Below are positions 11,401 through 24,690 of a stretch of 64,000 nucleotides of DNA, piece after piece. The DNA is taken from NCBI GenBank assembly GCA_014773175.1, contig VXCM01000763.1, forward strand, positions 1 to 64,000. The letters are read 5' to 3'. The translations under genes and the position numbers were made by a program. The notes under the pieces are model-generated. The model was not told where the DNA came from. It saw only the letters and a program-made list of their open reading frames with translations, and did not search any database. The stretch is from Lucifuga dentata (Eukaryota; Chordata; Actinopteri; Ophidiiformes; Bythitidae). Every line of letters starts with the position of its first letter. The first letter of the stretch is position 1.

Positions 11401-12353
11401 ATCCCTTCCTCCTCAAACAATCCTCAGGCGGTTTTCACCTACTGGCTGACCTCCAACTGCTTCTCCTTGGGTCAAGTGGCCCTGCTCAGACACCCCTCTG
11501 TCAGAGAGAAGCTGAAGATTCCAGAGAGGATCGAGCACCCGGCCTCTGCCCTGCCCCAAAACGACGGCTTCATCACAAGCATGAAGAAAGGTTGGCGTTT
11601 TTATTTTTTTGTTGTAAAGATAAACCCAAAGGATGATGATGTCAGAGATGAATGAGCAGTTCAATAAATTTAGAATCTGCAACGTTGAACTTGCTTCTTC
11701 TTGTCTTCTGTCTGTATGGTTGTACCTCCCCTCGTTTTGTCCATGTTATAACTCTGGCTGTGTCTCTAGGTTGGAAAAATGCTCAGCTGGCCCAACAGTT
11801 GGAAGAGAGGGAGAAGAGGATCAAAAATCATCTGGACCTCGCTGCTAAAGGTCAGTCCCCTCACCACCTACTCTACACCAGCCCTGCTAAAGTAAAACGA
11901 ATGACGTCTGGTCAACTAAGTGTTTAAGGCAGTCATCCAAATTATACATTTCTTTTCATATGTATTACTTGTATTATCTGCGAGACATTGCTGCGGTGCA
12001 GTCAAAATTTTCTATTGAATGTCTAACTGCTCCACTATTGGCTGCACAATCCCCACCCCCACTCAACACCTTAAATTCTTGGTAAAAATTAGGATGCCAG
12101 TCTGACCCTGGCTCGACTGACTTTAATAAATGGACCTTTATCTTCTTGAAAATTTTCTTTGTGGACCTTTAAGATTTGTATTTGAGCCCTGGATTAAGGT
12201 CTAAAACAGGGATGGACAACTTTGATGAGGACGGGGTTCAATAAAATTTCATTCTCATGGTCAAAGGCCACACATTAAATAAGACAAAAAATAAGGGAGA
12301 TTTTCTGGGACACAACCCGATCTCTCTCTCTCTCTCTCTTTCTCTTTCTGTCA

Positions 12354-12405
<52 letters not shown>

Positions 12406-13786
12406 GCTCGTTCTGTCTGAGAGGAAAAGAGATGAGTCGTTTGCTCTTGGAGATAAACAAGGAATAACAGGAAAATAACTGCTTCTGTTGGATGTTAACA
12501 TGCAGCAGCCCCCAGACCCGACCCCACGCACTGTTATTCTCTCATTAAGCTTTGCTAGAATGAAATGCATTGTAGTAAATACCTGCCTACATCAGTAATG
12601 ACCAAGCGCCCTCTGCTGATGGGTGGTGGTAATAACAAAGGAAAACACTTTTTTATAATTTTCATTTTTATTAATTGAGAAGTCATCCGAGGGCCTGATA
12701 GATTAAAGGTGCGGGCTGTATCCTGCCCCTGGGCCACCAGTTGCCCACCCCTGGTCTAAAACATATGATGTCACACCTCTTCCATCTTTCACTTTTGCAT
12801 AACATTTAATTTCTCACTACATCACCAGAAATACATAACTCATTCCTAATAAAGACTAATAAAGGCAGCAAATCAGCTGTAAAATTACTCTGATTGTTTT
12901 ATATAATTTTTTTTATCTGATTGTTCATTTGATTAAAATGACTGGATGAGTGTTCAGTGCAGGTCTGAATGATAAAAGAAACACAAAACAACTCCTCTTC
13001 TACCACCACAACCAGCGGCATTAATGTTTTCTGACAAAATCTAGCGACATGTTTATTAGAACATCCTGAATGGAAAAGTTCAGTTATGATGATAAATTGT
13101 ATAGTTTAACTTTCTGAGCAATGAAATACCTTAGCATTTAATATAGGATGATCTGAAGTTGTGCATATATGGAAGCTTGCCAAATTGTTCTTGTTATGGG
13201 GTTACAGGATGATAATATTTTATTTCTATATTGATTAAACTAAAAACGACACTACAGAGCAGCTCCAAATGCACTGACAGCTGATCCAGCTGTGTGACAT
13301 CATCAGGACGTGACGGTAACTTCAGATGACGCTTGAGAAGAGAGCATTTAATTTCCTCTTAAACCTTCATTCCTCTCTCCTCTATCTATTCCTCGCATCG
13401 TTTCCTTGCGTTGTCAGTAGGCAGAAACTAATATTCAAGGAAAGATGAAAATGTGGGAGATGTGGAAACGAATAAGAGAACCCACCCCAGCTGTGGAGAT
13501 TCCACCAGTGTCGATTAGTTGTACTTTCACATCCTGAAAGCTAGATGGAGCCGTTAGCCTGATTCTCTGTGCTGTCAAACCTTTGACACACACATGTATT
13601 GAATGCGTTTAGCAAAAACTTTAGCATGTTGAGTTGTAAGTCGTGTCTTTTCTCTCTGCAGGTCCACTGAGGCAGACTTTTACCCATAATCCTCTCCAGC
13701 AGACTCCCCCTCCCATCGCTGCAGCATCAGTCAAAAACAAGTCAGCTGATGGTAAGGCAAGACCATGGAAGGAGACCATTGGATAG
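8469..13786 (+). CDS. oxa1l: Mitochondrial inner membrane insertase OXA1L
   Basis: Eleven exons give 515 aa in one frame: 8469-8579, 8830-8964, 9615-9746, 9838-10138, 10283-10426, 10548-10633, 10845-11009, 11090-11194, 11428-11590, 11770-11850, 13662-13786. OXA1L is the YidC/Oxa1 insertase that places nuclear- and mitochondrially-encoded proteins into the inner membrane and binds the mitoribosome. Conserved blocks are [41 protein letters not shown] and VPSLQTGG, plus the basic C-terminal tail ending [11 protein letters not shown]. Five hydrophobic segments lie between them. The N-terminus is Arg-rich, as for a mitochondrial presequence. Exon 1 uses donor CAC|GTAGGT; the nearer CCG|GTAAAC would break the frame of exon 2. 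Exons 3 and 4 begin with paralogous 44-residue segments. The 1.8-kb intron 10 holds a hAT-type element. Human OXA1L is also next to SLC7A7. Confidence 0.96.
9115..9330 (+). repeat. Diverged GACTTG-rich dispersed repeat
   Basis: Repeated GACTTG/GACTCGA words ending in GACTTGGTCCCAC lie in oxa1l intron 2. The pattern is common in teleost genomes as part of an interspersed repeat. No coding potential. Confidence 0.45.
12207..12753 (+). mobile_element. Non-autonomous hAT element (547 bp) in oxa1l intron 10
   Basis: Ends CAGGGATGGACAAC and GTTGCCCACCCCTG are inverted repeats with 12 of 14 matches. They are flanked by a perfect 8-bp direct repeat GTCTAAAA (12199-12206 and 12754-12761), the hallmark of hAT transposition. 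The interior has a long (CT)n microsatellite at about 12319-12401 and no transposase. Confidence 0.9.
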
Positions 13787-13900
13787 ATGAGCGTGGCTGA
13801 TTGCTAGAAATAATAATATGTATATATTTATGAATGGATGAATTGAATTGGGGAAGGGTGGGAGGGGATTATTGTTATGTATGTATTGCAATTAAAAGAG
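13787..13900 (+). other. oxa1l: oxa1l 3'UTR with ATTAAA
   Basis: ATTAAA at 13891-13896, about 105 bp past the stop, is the nearest plausible polyadenylation signal. From there to 14325 I see nothing recognisable. Confidence 0.4.
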
Positions 13901-14325
13901 TAATGTACCAAGATACTGTGTGTATATTGTCATGATATTCGAGCAAAATGGTTTGACAACAACTTCCCTTGCAGCAAATTGGAGGAAAAAAAGCCACTTA
14001 TATTGTCCATAAGTAATTTTATTATAAATGTGCAACTTCTTTGTAGCTCGGCTGTCTCAAACTTCTATTTTTTAAAGCCCATGTTTGAGAGACGCTGAAG
14101 AAAAAAAAAATCTGAGTTGATTTATCTAAATATAGCCCTTTACTTCACTAGACCTTGAAGCTGCCAGTACAAAGGCAACTTGATAAATATTAATAACGTT
14201 CCCTTCCTGATGAGTCAATATGGAAAGAGTTATACAGCATATTCTCTGCCACTGCTTGTTTTTCTTTGTGTAAATAATAATATCAAGGCTTTTTTTCTAA
14301 GCTCGGCAGTGCTTTCAGTTTTAGA

Positions 14326-14706
14326 TAAAGTGGGGTCCAAAAGTCTGAGACCACTGTGAAAATGCTTCTATTTAGCATTCTTTTTGAATTTAATACAAGA
14401 TTTTTCATTACAAATGATAATATCATCTTAACAATTTGAGTGAAAAGTTGAATCTTTGAAAAATGAACATGAATTTTAGAATATCTTAGTATTTGGTATG
14501 CCCCCTTTTTGCTTTAATAACAGCATGACTTGAACTGGCATGGACTCGCAAGATTGTGCACAACCTGATGAGCCAAGTTATCCCAGCATGATCTGACAAT
14601 GTTCCAAAGAGCTTCTTGTGATGTCAGACTTTCTGATTATTTCCACATTTACATGGAAAACATCACAGGTTTTCAATGTGGTCTCAGACTTTTGGACCCC
14701 GCTGTA
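14326..14706 (+). mobile_element. Non-autonomous Tc1/mariner-like element (381 bp)
   Basis: A 23-bp terminal inverted repeat (GGGGTCCAAAAGTCTGAGA at the left, matched by TCTCAGACTTTTGGACCCC at the right) is bounded by TA at each end. There is no transposase frame. It sits between the convergent 3' ends of oxa1l and slc7a7, a different family from the element at 4228. Confidence 0.85.
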
Positions 14707-15121
14707 TTCTCCTGTCCACTTCAGCAACTTAACCAAAATAATTATTTGCCCTTTCCCGTTAAATCTGCTGTAGATAATTTCACACAAACACTTGTCTGGA
14801 CATTAAATTAAATACTTCAGAACTAACGTGCACAGTTCTATAATACAATTTGGTGTTGATTCTTCCATTCTCTGTGAAGTCAGAAGTCGGCAAGAATGAA
14901 ATCTTGGCCAAAAATGCCCGGCGCATCATGCATTCATTAACATTATCACCAGGGTGGTGATTGACGGGTCAGAGCTGGGTCTGTCCCGTGGATTTGATAG
15001 AGCTCAAGCCCATTGTTCATGCATCGAGGCCTCGTGGCAGCGACTGACCAGGATGAATTCAGGTTGAGGCTCTACGTTAATGCGTCATGGGTTTCCAGCA
15101 GGGTGTTGGTACCAAACGTCT

Positions 15122-18100
15122 CTACTCTGCTTTGTCCATTTCAGTCAAAACAGAATAGCACACCTTCTGAATCAGGATGCCGCATTTGCCTGAAAGAGAC
15201 AGGGACAGGAGAGAGATTAGGACAAGCCGTGATCCAGTTATTAGCCATGTGAGTCGCCGTCGTCTTACCAATGAAGTTCCGTAGCCACATGGGCCTCTTG
15301 TGGGCTGGAGTGTAGCAGCAAAGAAAATAGACGGGTACTCCTGACAGGGCGATGCCAATGCCAATCAGGGAGTTGATGGTGTCGCTGTAGAGCGGCACCA
15401 CCACCAGGAAGATGGTGAGGAAACAGAAAACGATGGGGTAGAACAGGCTGAGCTGTAGAAGGAAGACAGAAGGAGAAGGTAGAAGTAGGTTCTTCGCATT
15501 ATTTCTGTAGAAGAGAGATTGTTCAGAAAATACTAATTCTGCTACCTTTAGAGGTCTGTTTCTGTCAGGCTGCTTCCATCGTAGATACAGCTGTCCCAAA
15601 ATGGACAAACCCACGAAGAACCAGTAGCTGAAGCTGTAGTAGTTGATCAGCCTGAAGACATCTTCGACACAGAGGTATATCAGAGCCATGATGCCCTGCA
15701 GGGAAACACAGCAGACACAGCAAAGTCGAGAGGCGTTCCTGACGTTACGACGCTGGGTGGAAAAACGTAGATTGTGTTGTAATGCCAAGCATGAGACAAC
15801 AGAGAAGTCATTAAGAGCTGACTGACGTTGAAGAGCAGGGCAGGAACTGGAGTGTAGCGGTAGACATGGATCATGCACAGGTAGTCAGGTAGGTGGCCCT
15901 CTCTGGATCCCACGAAGAACAGCCTTTAGAGAAACAAGGTCAGAGTGTAATGATGCGTTAGCTGCTTTAAAAACACCAGCTTGGAGGCTTGTCGATGGAC
16001 ATGTGACCAAAGTTTCAAGATGATAATGGAGTGAAATTGAGTAATCCAAAAAAGAAGTATTACTCACCTGGACGAAGCTAGGATGGAGGCGTTGAGTCCT
16101 CCGAAGCAGGAAAGAGCCACGGCAAGAGGAATAGTCCAGTTTAACACCCCGAACACCTGATCTGCAAAAGTCTGGAGAGAGAAGATGGGAGATTGTTTGA
16201 TTCATTTACAAACCAAAAACCTTTCTGAGCTCCTGATCATGAAAGGACATTCGATGTCACAGCTTTGTTTGTGATTTTTGTCTTGTCTATGGCAAAGCAG
16301 GCAACTGGTTAGTGCCCCTACATGGCCCCAGAGCGACATTAAGGTGATTTACTGTGGATTAATCACTTACCACAGCAACAGCATCACTGTCTAAGATTGC
16401 ATTCATGGGAAGGACAGTGTAGTATGCCACGTTGGTCAGAATGTAGATCACAGTCACGATGGGCATGGAAATCGCAATGGCCAGTGGCAAGTTCCTGTAG
16501 TTTAGATCAACAGACAGCAGGGGGTAGAAAAAAAGAGATGGTGCATTTAATATAAAGATGAAAAGCAGAGCAATGAAGAGTGTCTGAGATTCAGAGTTCA
16601 TCAAGAGTCTCTGGGTCACCAGCTGACCCTGTGGGTGTGGGTAGGATGTGGACTGGGATAAGATGGGGTTGTTTGTCACTTAATCTTTCTGGGAAGATCG
16701 GGAGAGGTCACCGATCCAATCACGTCTTTTCTTGCTTGTATTTGATCAGTGTTTGACTCTGAATCGAGGCAAATGGCCGAAACAAGTACGATGACATACT
16801 TTACCTCAGAAAAACACAAAAACCCAGTTCAGTTCTTGGCTCTACTTGTCTTTTGCTCTATTCTGATTAATTCTCGACAGTCTGCTTTTTGTTGACCAAT
16901 AGATCACACAGAGCTAGGAGCTTGTAGATATTTTTCTACCTTATCCAGTTTCGTAACCCAACAGGAAAGAATATTATTAACAATTTTCACAATTACTGAC
17001 ATTCCAAATATTAAATGGAAACTTATGATTTCTCTGGGCTCATGAAGTTTGTCAACATTTGAAGCATTTGTCCCTGTACTTAATGTTGATAAATGGACAT
17101 TGTAAGTAGCATTATGAATGCGACCTCACTGGCATGGTTATTGGCATCCAAATAGAACGGAACCATCTTTATATTATTATTATAAAGTTATATTATTAAG
17201 GTTATTGGTTAAACCAGGATGAACTCCCATCGTTGCGCTGTTGGTGCAATAAGCAGTGTACAGTAAAGGATTTATGTTCTATGTGTGCCTGTAAAGCCCA
17301 CTGAGTCACTGAGCTTAACTAACAAAGGGGATTTGTCTCGACTAGGTTATTACTGAACTTTTAGTGCTATTTAATGTGGATTTCAGCCCCTTTATCCTAA
17401 CCTGACAGTACTGCACTAGAAGATGAAAGGCTTGAAGGGGCCCCGTTACACTATTCTACCATTCTGCTTTCCTCACCTCTCTGGGTTTTGGATCTCCTCT
17501 GTGACAAAGTTGAGGGTGTCCCATCCAGAGTAGGAGAACAGAGCGGAGTACAGAGCCAGAGCAATGTCACCTGGGTCCTGGGACGAGCCGTCAAAGAGGC
17601 CATCAAAGTTCTGAGTGTGACCTGTAAAACACCCCTCCCCCACAAGGGCAAACGGTTACTCCAGGAATTAATTTTCCACAATGCTTAGAGCCTTTTGGGA
17701 AACATCATTACCCAAAAGAAAATGGATTAGTATTCTTTCATGCTAATGTACAAGAGATGCAAAGTTTATCTCATAGGGTTCAGACATCAGAATCTGAGAT
17801 GAACAATCTTTAGGATCAGCACCTTGTCCGATTTTCACCAAGCCAGTGATGATGACGGCTATGAGAGCAATGACTTTGGCATAGGTGAAGAAGTCCTGGA
17901 CTCTGGTGCCCCACTTCACGTAGGCACAATTCACAAAGGTCAGCAAACCTGAGGAAGAAAAACAGAGCCATCGTTATTTATGACTTACACACACATATCC
18001 AGACTGGTTCTTGAAAGAAGTTCTGTCAACAGTCTCAGTGGTTGGTGACCTTTGCTTGGTGTGTGTGTGTGTGTGTGTGTGCGCATGTGTGCGTGTGTGT

Positions 18101-20506
18101 GTGCACCAATGTGTTTCCATGTGAGAGTATGCCTGGTTTAAGGAAATGGTGCTGCTGACTTAAGCAGACTGGCCTGTTGTTTTTCAGATGGGGAAACAGC
18201 TGAGCGCAGCACACACACATGCACAAACACACAGGTAGTGTAAGTGAGAGAAACATTAAAGCAGTAAGCCAAGACTGATTTTACAATCCTGGACATCGGT
18301 CATACGTGATGTCTCTTCATATGGAATCATCCCTTGTCCTCACAATGTTGCCTTGTCTAAGAAGCAGAAGTGAGTTCGACCAAATTAGCAGCTTTTACGT
18401 CAAATCATCTAAGCCGAGCGGAAGTGGACATATTTAATTGACACTAGAGTCAGTACATGGAGCGTGCAACGTTCACAGACTAGAGTTATCACGTTGCAGA
18501 AACCTCCACGTCACCCAGATGTTCAAAGAAAGAGACCAAAACAGAATTACATCACTGCCCCTTTTTTCCACGTTGACCACCTTAACACCTCCCACGCCAG
18601 CCACAGCGAGAGGAGGATTCAGTAAGGAACCATAACATTATCATCTTCCCACCACACCGACAGCTGGAGGATCATAACAAATCTGTTCTCCGCAGGAAGT
18701 CCGCAAGAATGAGGCGACCAGTGGCGAATGATGGAGAAGGAGGTTTTTTGCCACACAGAAGTAGAGGAGCAGTGTGTTGACAGTGAAAAGTTAGAAGGAT
18801 GGAAGGTGTGGGATCCACCGTGGAGAGGCTGGCTGACTGGTGGTGAAGGTCAAATGTGGTCTAGATGTGAAGTGAAATGGAGATTTTTGCTGTAAAAATT
18901 CTGGTTACTCGTTCGTTTCTTCACAAATTGTGCATTTGCGTGGTGGGAAACTTACACCCAGCACTCTGGATCTTCAAGAAAGTAGGATATAAAGGTTAAG
19001 TTAGCTGAACATTATTAAAATAACTTGACCTTAAGCTCTCCTTTGCTGGTCATACCAAGCGAGGGAGGGTAGATAAGAAGGACCGGATTCCTAGAAGTGC
19101 CTGGACGCTGAAAGGTGAAAGTTTGTCTTTGAGACCCTTGCTGACAGAAAGCAAGTTCAGTTTTAAGACTTTCAAATGCTGAGCTGTCAATAAGTTGTTT
19201 ACCGCTCAGGTCAGAGTCTTACTCCAACAAGGACTTTACCTCACAGCTATCAGCACACTCAGCCCTCCTTAAATCTCTGCTTATCTGTGTGTACAGTATG
19301 TGTGTGGGTCTATGTGTGTGTTCATTCATGCACTTGTGCTCACATACTTTTCAGGTAGGTGGGTTGATGAATGAGTAATACTAATTGCTAGCACAGCGAT
19401 TTTTTTTTTTTTTTTTTCNTTTTTTTTTTTTTTTTTTCATTTTTAATGTCAGGGCTTATCTGCGAGTTTCGTGTGGATATTATCTGGCTCTTTAACAACC
19501 TGCCTCTCTATTCTTTCCTGGGTGTTTGGTTGTCTAAGTGTTGGTATTTCTTTGCCCCGCTGTGCCCTCTTGTGAATTTGTTGTTGTTCTTTTGATTAAT
19601 CCTGTTTGTTGGCTGTGCTCTTTTCTTTGCGCCATCGTGTTCCTGTTACCTCAGCGATCTGGGCTCTGAGGTCATCCCCTCAACATTTATGAATAGTTTC
19701 TCACTGTTCACAGAAGAAAAAAGGTGTGACTCATGTCCTCTTTTGCAAGACACCACACTGGTTTTTCCAAATCAGTGCCACGAGACTGAGTAGAGTGGCT
19801 TTTTTTCCCCCTTATTATCACTCTTTGTCTGACTCTGCTTGGTTCCTCTTTCATCTGCTATCACCGTTCTGCTGAAGATCTGCTGACTGCAACATTGTCA
19901 TCATTTTTCAGTTCTCTTTCTCAGACATTTAACTCTAGAAACCACAGCTCACATGCTTTGTCCATTTTACATATGAAACTCAATGGCAAACACCTTCCCT
20001 TATGTGTACTTACATATGCATGCAGCAGCCAGCAGCCTGTTGGCCAGGTAAGGGGCTATACAGGTGGGGAAGATGGGCTGCACCATGTAGTTGGAGAACG
20101 TGATGGCGATGACAGCCTGGCTGGTGGGCTCTATGATTAGCAGAGATGTCCACAGGCGAATGAAGGCCATGAAGCCCCCAAAGGCCTCGAGGATGTAAGC
20201 GTAGGAGGCTCCCGACTTGGTGATGGTAGTCCCGAGCTCGGCGTAGCACAGGGCCCCAAACACGGAGAAGATCCCTCCGATGGTCCACACCACCAGCGAC
20301 AGCCCGTAGGAGGCGCTGTGGATGAGCACGCCCTTGGGCGAGACGAAGATTCCTGAGCCTATCATGTTCCCCACGATCAGGCACACCCCGTTGAGGAGGG
20401 AAATCTCCTTCTTCAGCTTCATGGATTCCTCTGAGCCTTCGGACTTCACTGATGGGGGGCCGCCATTGGACTCCTCTTGCGTTGAGGCGGGAGTGTAGGA
20501 CGCCAT
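15122..20506 (-). CDS. slc7a7: y+LAT1 cationic amino-acid transporter light chain
   Basis: Nine coding exons give 496 aa, from 5' to 3': 20506-20014, 17948-17823, 17621-17477, 16494-16371, 16171-16068, 15923-15827, 15695-15546, 15452-15269, 15189-15122. SLC7A7 pairs with SLC3A2 (4F2hc) to exchange intracellular cationic amino acids for extracellular neutral ones plus sodium, mainly on basolateral membranes. It has 12 hydrophobic segments. The signature [10 protein letters not shown] near residue 50 lies in the APC-superfamily substrate-binding helix, with [23 protein letters not shown] and [10 protein letters not shown] further on. Near identity along its length to remembered human y+LAT1 separates it from SLC7A8 and SLC7A6. 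The start gives MASYTPAS, followed by an acidic cytoplasmic N-terminus. A 66-bp block over this start is repeated across an N and is probably an assembly artefact. Confidence 0.95.
17949..20013 (-). other. slc7a7 first coding intron: microsatellites, no gene
   Basis: It contains a (GT)n run near 18060-18106, CA runs near 18208-18235, and a poly-T tract interrupted by one N at 19419. I see no exon-like frame. Confidence 0.6.
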
Positions 20507-20710
20507 TGCTTGTGTATTGATATTTGATTTGTNTGGACTCCTCTTGCGTTGAGGCGGGAGTGTAGGACGCCATTGCTTGTGTATTGATATTTGATTTGTC
20601 AAAGGGGAGTTGGGGAAGTGATAAAGTGCTGTTAGGGTGAGGTTCAGTCAGAATTTTTTCCAAAGAAGATTTGACCTTTTCCCCAGTTATCTATGATCAC
20701 TTCCTGTCAT
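20507..20710 (-). other. slc7a7: slc7a7 5'UTR part of the first coding exon, with a short upstream ORF
   Basis: On the minus strand a pyrimidine tract and CCGCAG end at 20711, giving an acceptor for the exon that carries the slc7a7 start. The first three bases after it are ATG, opening a 7-codon frame that stops at TAA before the true start. A GAAG|GTGAGAC donor near 22303 is a candidate end of a non-coding first exon. Confidence 0.45.
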
Positions 20711-22901
20711 CTGCGGAGAAAAAAAGAGAAGGTCTTATCAGTGATGCTGTTACCATGGAGACTTCATAAAGCACATATCAGCCATTGAGCAGCAAAAAAT
20801 TAACTAGCTTATGTGACCCAAAACTTGGAAAATGTAGTATTTACATTATCACAGATGCTAATGTGGGAACAAACACAAATTCAAAAATACACACCATACC
20901 ACACAGTGTGCACAATATGGGATTTTAGAGCAGTTTCTGTGGATTTGACAGCCATTAGGCAGCACAGCAAATGGCCTTTTAAGGTTGAGTGTATTGACAG
21001 AGAGAGAGGGAGAGGAGCAAACATGCTGCATGCCTGAAAACGCTGCCTCCTCATTAGTAACCATACGTCTGAGTAAGAATTACTGACACACTCGCAGCTG
21101 CCCTCCACCTACGCATACACATTTTCAGTGTCAGCATTGTGACTGGTCACATGTATTCCAAAGTTCATTAAACTCAGCATGTATGGAGTTTATTAGAACA
21201 GACACGTGTTGGACAAGATATTCACTCATGTTTAATAGGCTTCAATAAACTGCATTAATAAGCTCCAATTTGTCTTGACCTCACAGAAACATTACATTTT
21301 AATGCATTGAGTACATTTAAATGATTATATCAGCCGTATTACAGTTTTGACTTTGACCTTAGAGGCTGTAAGCTTTTCTCAGCAGACTGATCAAACAACT
21401 GAGAACAGAGCTTAGAAATGCAGATCAGACTGGCAGATATGGAGCAATCAGTGGGTTGTAGAGATAAAACTTGACTCTAAGATAGTGGGTGAGTGTAACA
21501 AAAATGAAAAAGAGCCTAAAAAAAGAGTCAAGTAGTAACAGGGCGATCAAAGTAAGTGATAAACTTCCACAAGGATGTGTTAGAAATATAAAAAAATTCA
21601 GATACCTTGCAGGAGAAGCAGGAGCAGTGGCACATGAGTTGATGAAGGAGTGACTGCAAAGGAGAAAGATAGAGTGAGTGTCTTCATATGAGCAAAGGAG
21701 TGTCACAGACAGAGACAGCTCTTAATGAGAGAAAGAGAGAGATCAAGGTCCAAAATGTGCTGATAGTCCTTCCGATTTACTCAAGGTTACATCCTGGATC
21801 CCAAAATATCCTTTTCACATAGTGTGCTCTCCATAGGGATGATTTTATCAACCATGATCATAAGCTCTAACTTTATTTTGAAGGTGTTTGATTAAGGTGA
21901 CACACACATATTGGGCCAGAAGTCATCACCTGGTTGTTGTAGGAAAAGGTGCTACAGGAGCTGATTATTTATCACTTCAGTTTCTGCTCAAAAAGTTTAA
22001 ACACATTTAAAGACCCCACTCTTTTCCTTCACATTTAGTATACACAGTAGGAGTTTGCTGAATATGATTTTAAGGAGATGTATCAAAGGTAAATGTGGCA
22101 TCAATAGAGCATCTCATAAAATCCTGCCAGGCTTTGACACACTCAGGAATGGCATTACAAGTTAATAAATGATCATTAGAGTTGGATATGTGTTATAAAC
22201 GCTGCTTAACTCTCTTGTAACACTTGTTCACCTGCATTAATCAGGATAAATCCATTATAAATAAATACAGTAAGGTTCCAGCAGCTGTTTTTTGGAGTCT
22301 CACCTTCTCCAGACGCGCTTTAGCTCTCTGGATTTCTTTTCCGGTGATCACTTCCAGTGCTGATATTTAAAAAAAAAAAAAAAANTTAAAAAAAAAAAAA
22401 AAAGTGACTTGTAAGTTTTGTTCAGCTCTCCTCTTCAGTTTTCCTTCTCATTGTTCGTCCCTGCGTTATTCTCCGAATCCGCCGTTTCCTCCCATTTTTC
22501 CTCCCGTGTTTCGCTCCTCACGCTGAACTTCTCTGACCAGCTGATGGACTTGTGCTTTTTATGAGCTTCTGGTTCAAACACTATGAACTGCATGGGGGGT
22601 NGGGGGAGGGAATGAGGCTTAATGGCTTTATATTGTGTCTCCTTAATTTCATCATCACATCAGAAGCGTTTTATAAAGACCCATCTTAGGCGTGAACCTC
22701 AGGATTTCTCTTTGAATGTGCTTCACCTAATTAAAATTTAACGGGATATATTGAAGGTTCTGTTATTAAGGGCATTATTATCTAAATGCAAATAGTAGTG
22801 AAGTTATAGCACGTCTGTGATAGTGACCTCAGCTGAGGTGAGGTAGTGTGTTTTATGATATAGCTTTAAAGTGATTTGTTTTTGGGGTTTTGTTTTGTTT
22901 G

Positions 22902-22949
<48 letters not shown>

Positions 22950-24362
22950 ACGTGTGTGTGTGCAGTTGTATGCATACAGGTAAGGAGCGGCCTTTAAAAT
23001 GCCCTTAACAGAGATCAATAAAGTTTTTTGAATTGAATATGAATCAGTCTAAGATCAAATGTCATGGGAGTTACAACTTATATTTCTTATGTTAAAAAAA
23101 AAAATCAGAGGTCACGAGGGGTCAATGATTATGATCNAACTTATATTTCTTATGTTAAAAAAAAAAATCAGAGGTCACGAGGGGTCAATGATTATGATCC
23201 CTGTCCCCTCCTGACCTTTTTTTCAGTGTGTACTCAAGTATGATTTTATTATTTTTGCGTTATTATGAACTATGGCGCCCTCTTGTGGATTTGAAAAATA
23301 CTGAAGGAAATTGGATCATCAGAGTTGAAGGCTGCGTTATCCCTTACGTAGCTTATATTTATGTTCTCTACAAGTGCATAATTTAATTAATTTGAATTTA
23401 ATTAACTTTCACTGTGAGGTAATAATTATTTTCCTCATAGTAGTGAGTCTTTCCTAAGATCTCCTACATTTAAGCTATGACACGCATCTAAAGAAAATGT
23501 TCCAGAAGCAAAATATTATTTAAATGAAGGCATAGAAATGTATCTATTATGTTGTGAAATCTCTCATTTATACATTAGATTGTTGTATTTAAATCTTTAT
23601 CTGACTGTAATCTGAGGTCACATTGTATGTAGTTGAATGATGGGTTTAATTACCAAAATCAAATGAATGATTGTGAAAAAATGCATATAAAGATGACTTT
23701 TAGCACCTTAGAACTTGTCATTCTGTTAAGCTGATTGATAGATGGAGCTGATTAATGCTAGCTGATGATAATAAATATGTCATGATCAAAGCCAGCAGAA
23801 ACTTTTACATCACACCTGGTGATTGTTTGAATTCACCACTCCCTTTGCTTCTTTCTTAGATTAGAAACCATTAAAATAGCTTTCACACATCGCCATTATT
23901 TTCAGTTTTTTGATTGAGACACGTCCTTTGTCGCTCACACACACGTGGACAAACTTCTCACACATGGCTCCTTTCACTTCCTTTGTCCTGCTCTCTGCCC
24001 TGAGCATTCTTCTCCTTGGTTGCCGGTTGTCATGGTTTCAGGAGCCCTTGTCGGCTAAAACTGGAGGGATTAGAGGCAGCCATTTTGGGGGGGACAGCTG
24101 GGCCAGGTTGGTCCCTGTTGCCTCCTGTCCTGCTCCCAGTCACTGTGGGGGGAAGAGGGGTGGTATTGTGTGAGGATTAAAGCTTCCTGTGTGTCAGCTC
24201 ATTACATGGGGTGGGTGGGTGGGGGNAAAGAGAAAATAAAAGAGAGTGCGTATGAAAGAGAGTATGACACAGAGATGGGAGGCAAAGGCAGAGGGGGAGG
24301 GAGGGAGGTGGTGGCCTCTACAGCTGCACCCTCAATCACACTCATACAGGCTCTGATTATCC

Positions 24363-24394
<32 letters not shown>

Positions 24395-24690
24395 GTGCCG
24401 AGGAACTGAAACATATGAAAAGAAATAGAGGGCAAAAAAAGCAGAATTAGGAGACAGACCCGAGACAAAGGACCCCCCAATCCAGACACATCCAGAGTTG
24501 GAACAAACAACAGAAAACTGACCAACAGCATACACTCACACACAGAATAAGAGTCATGCAAACGGAATACTTAAACAGATAAATGAATACACTGAGACAC
24601 AGGCTTAACTGAAGCCAGACGGAAAACACAGACCCCACTGGCCCTGAAAAAAAAAAATGCAAGCAACACACAAACCTCCTCTTCACATCG
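20711..24690. other. Intergenic stretch between slc7a7 and sall2: no supported coding gene
   Basis: Holds a candidate slc7a7 5'UTR exon around 22304-22540, a (TG)n run at 22904-22946, a (CA)n run at 24367-24394, four single-N gaps, and a LINE-like 3' end (ATCAATAAAGTTTTTTGAATTG) near 23010-23040. The open frames are low-complexity or short and lack splice support. Confidence 0.5.
23075..23199. repeat. 62-bp exact direct repeat across a single N
   Basis: Bases 23075-23136 and 23138-23199 are identical and separated only by N at 23137. This is an assembly join in which overlapping contig ends were not merged, rather than a biological repeat. Confidence 0.85.

Noticed and set aside
20534..20663. 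Second slc7a7 start codon and a longer N-terminus
   Set aside because: It lies in the copy of a 66-bp block across N at 20533, most likely an assembly duplication.
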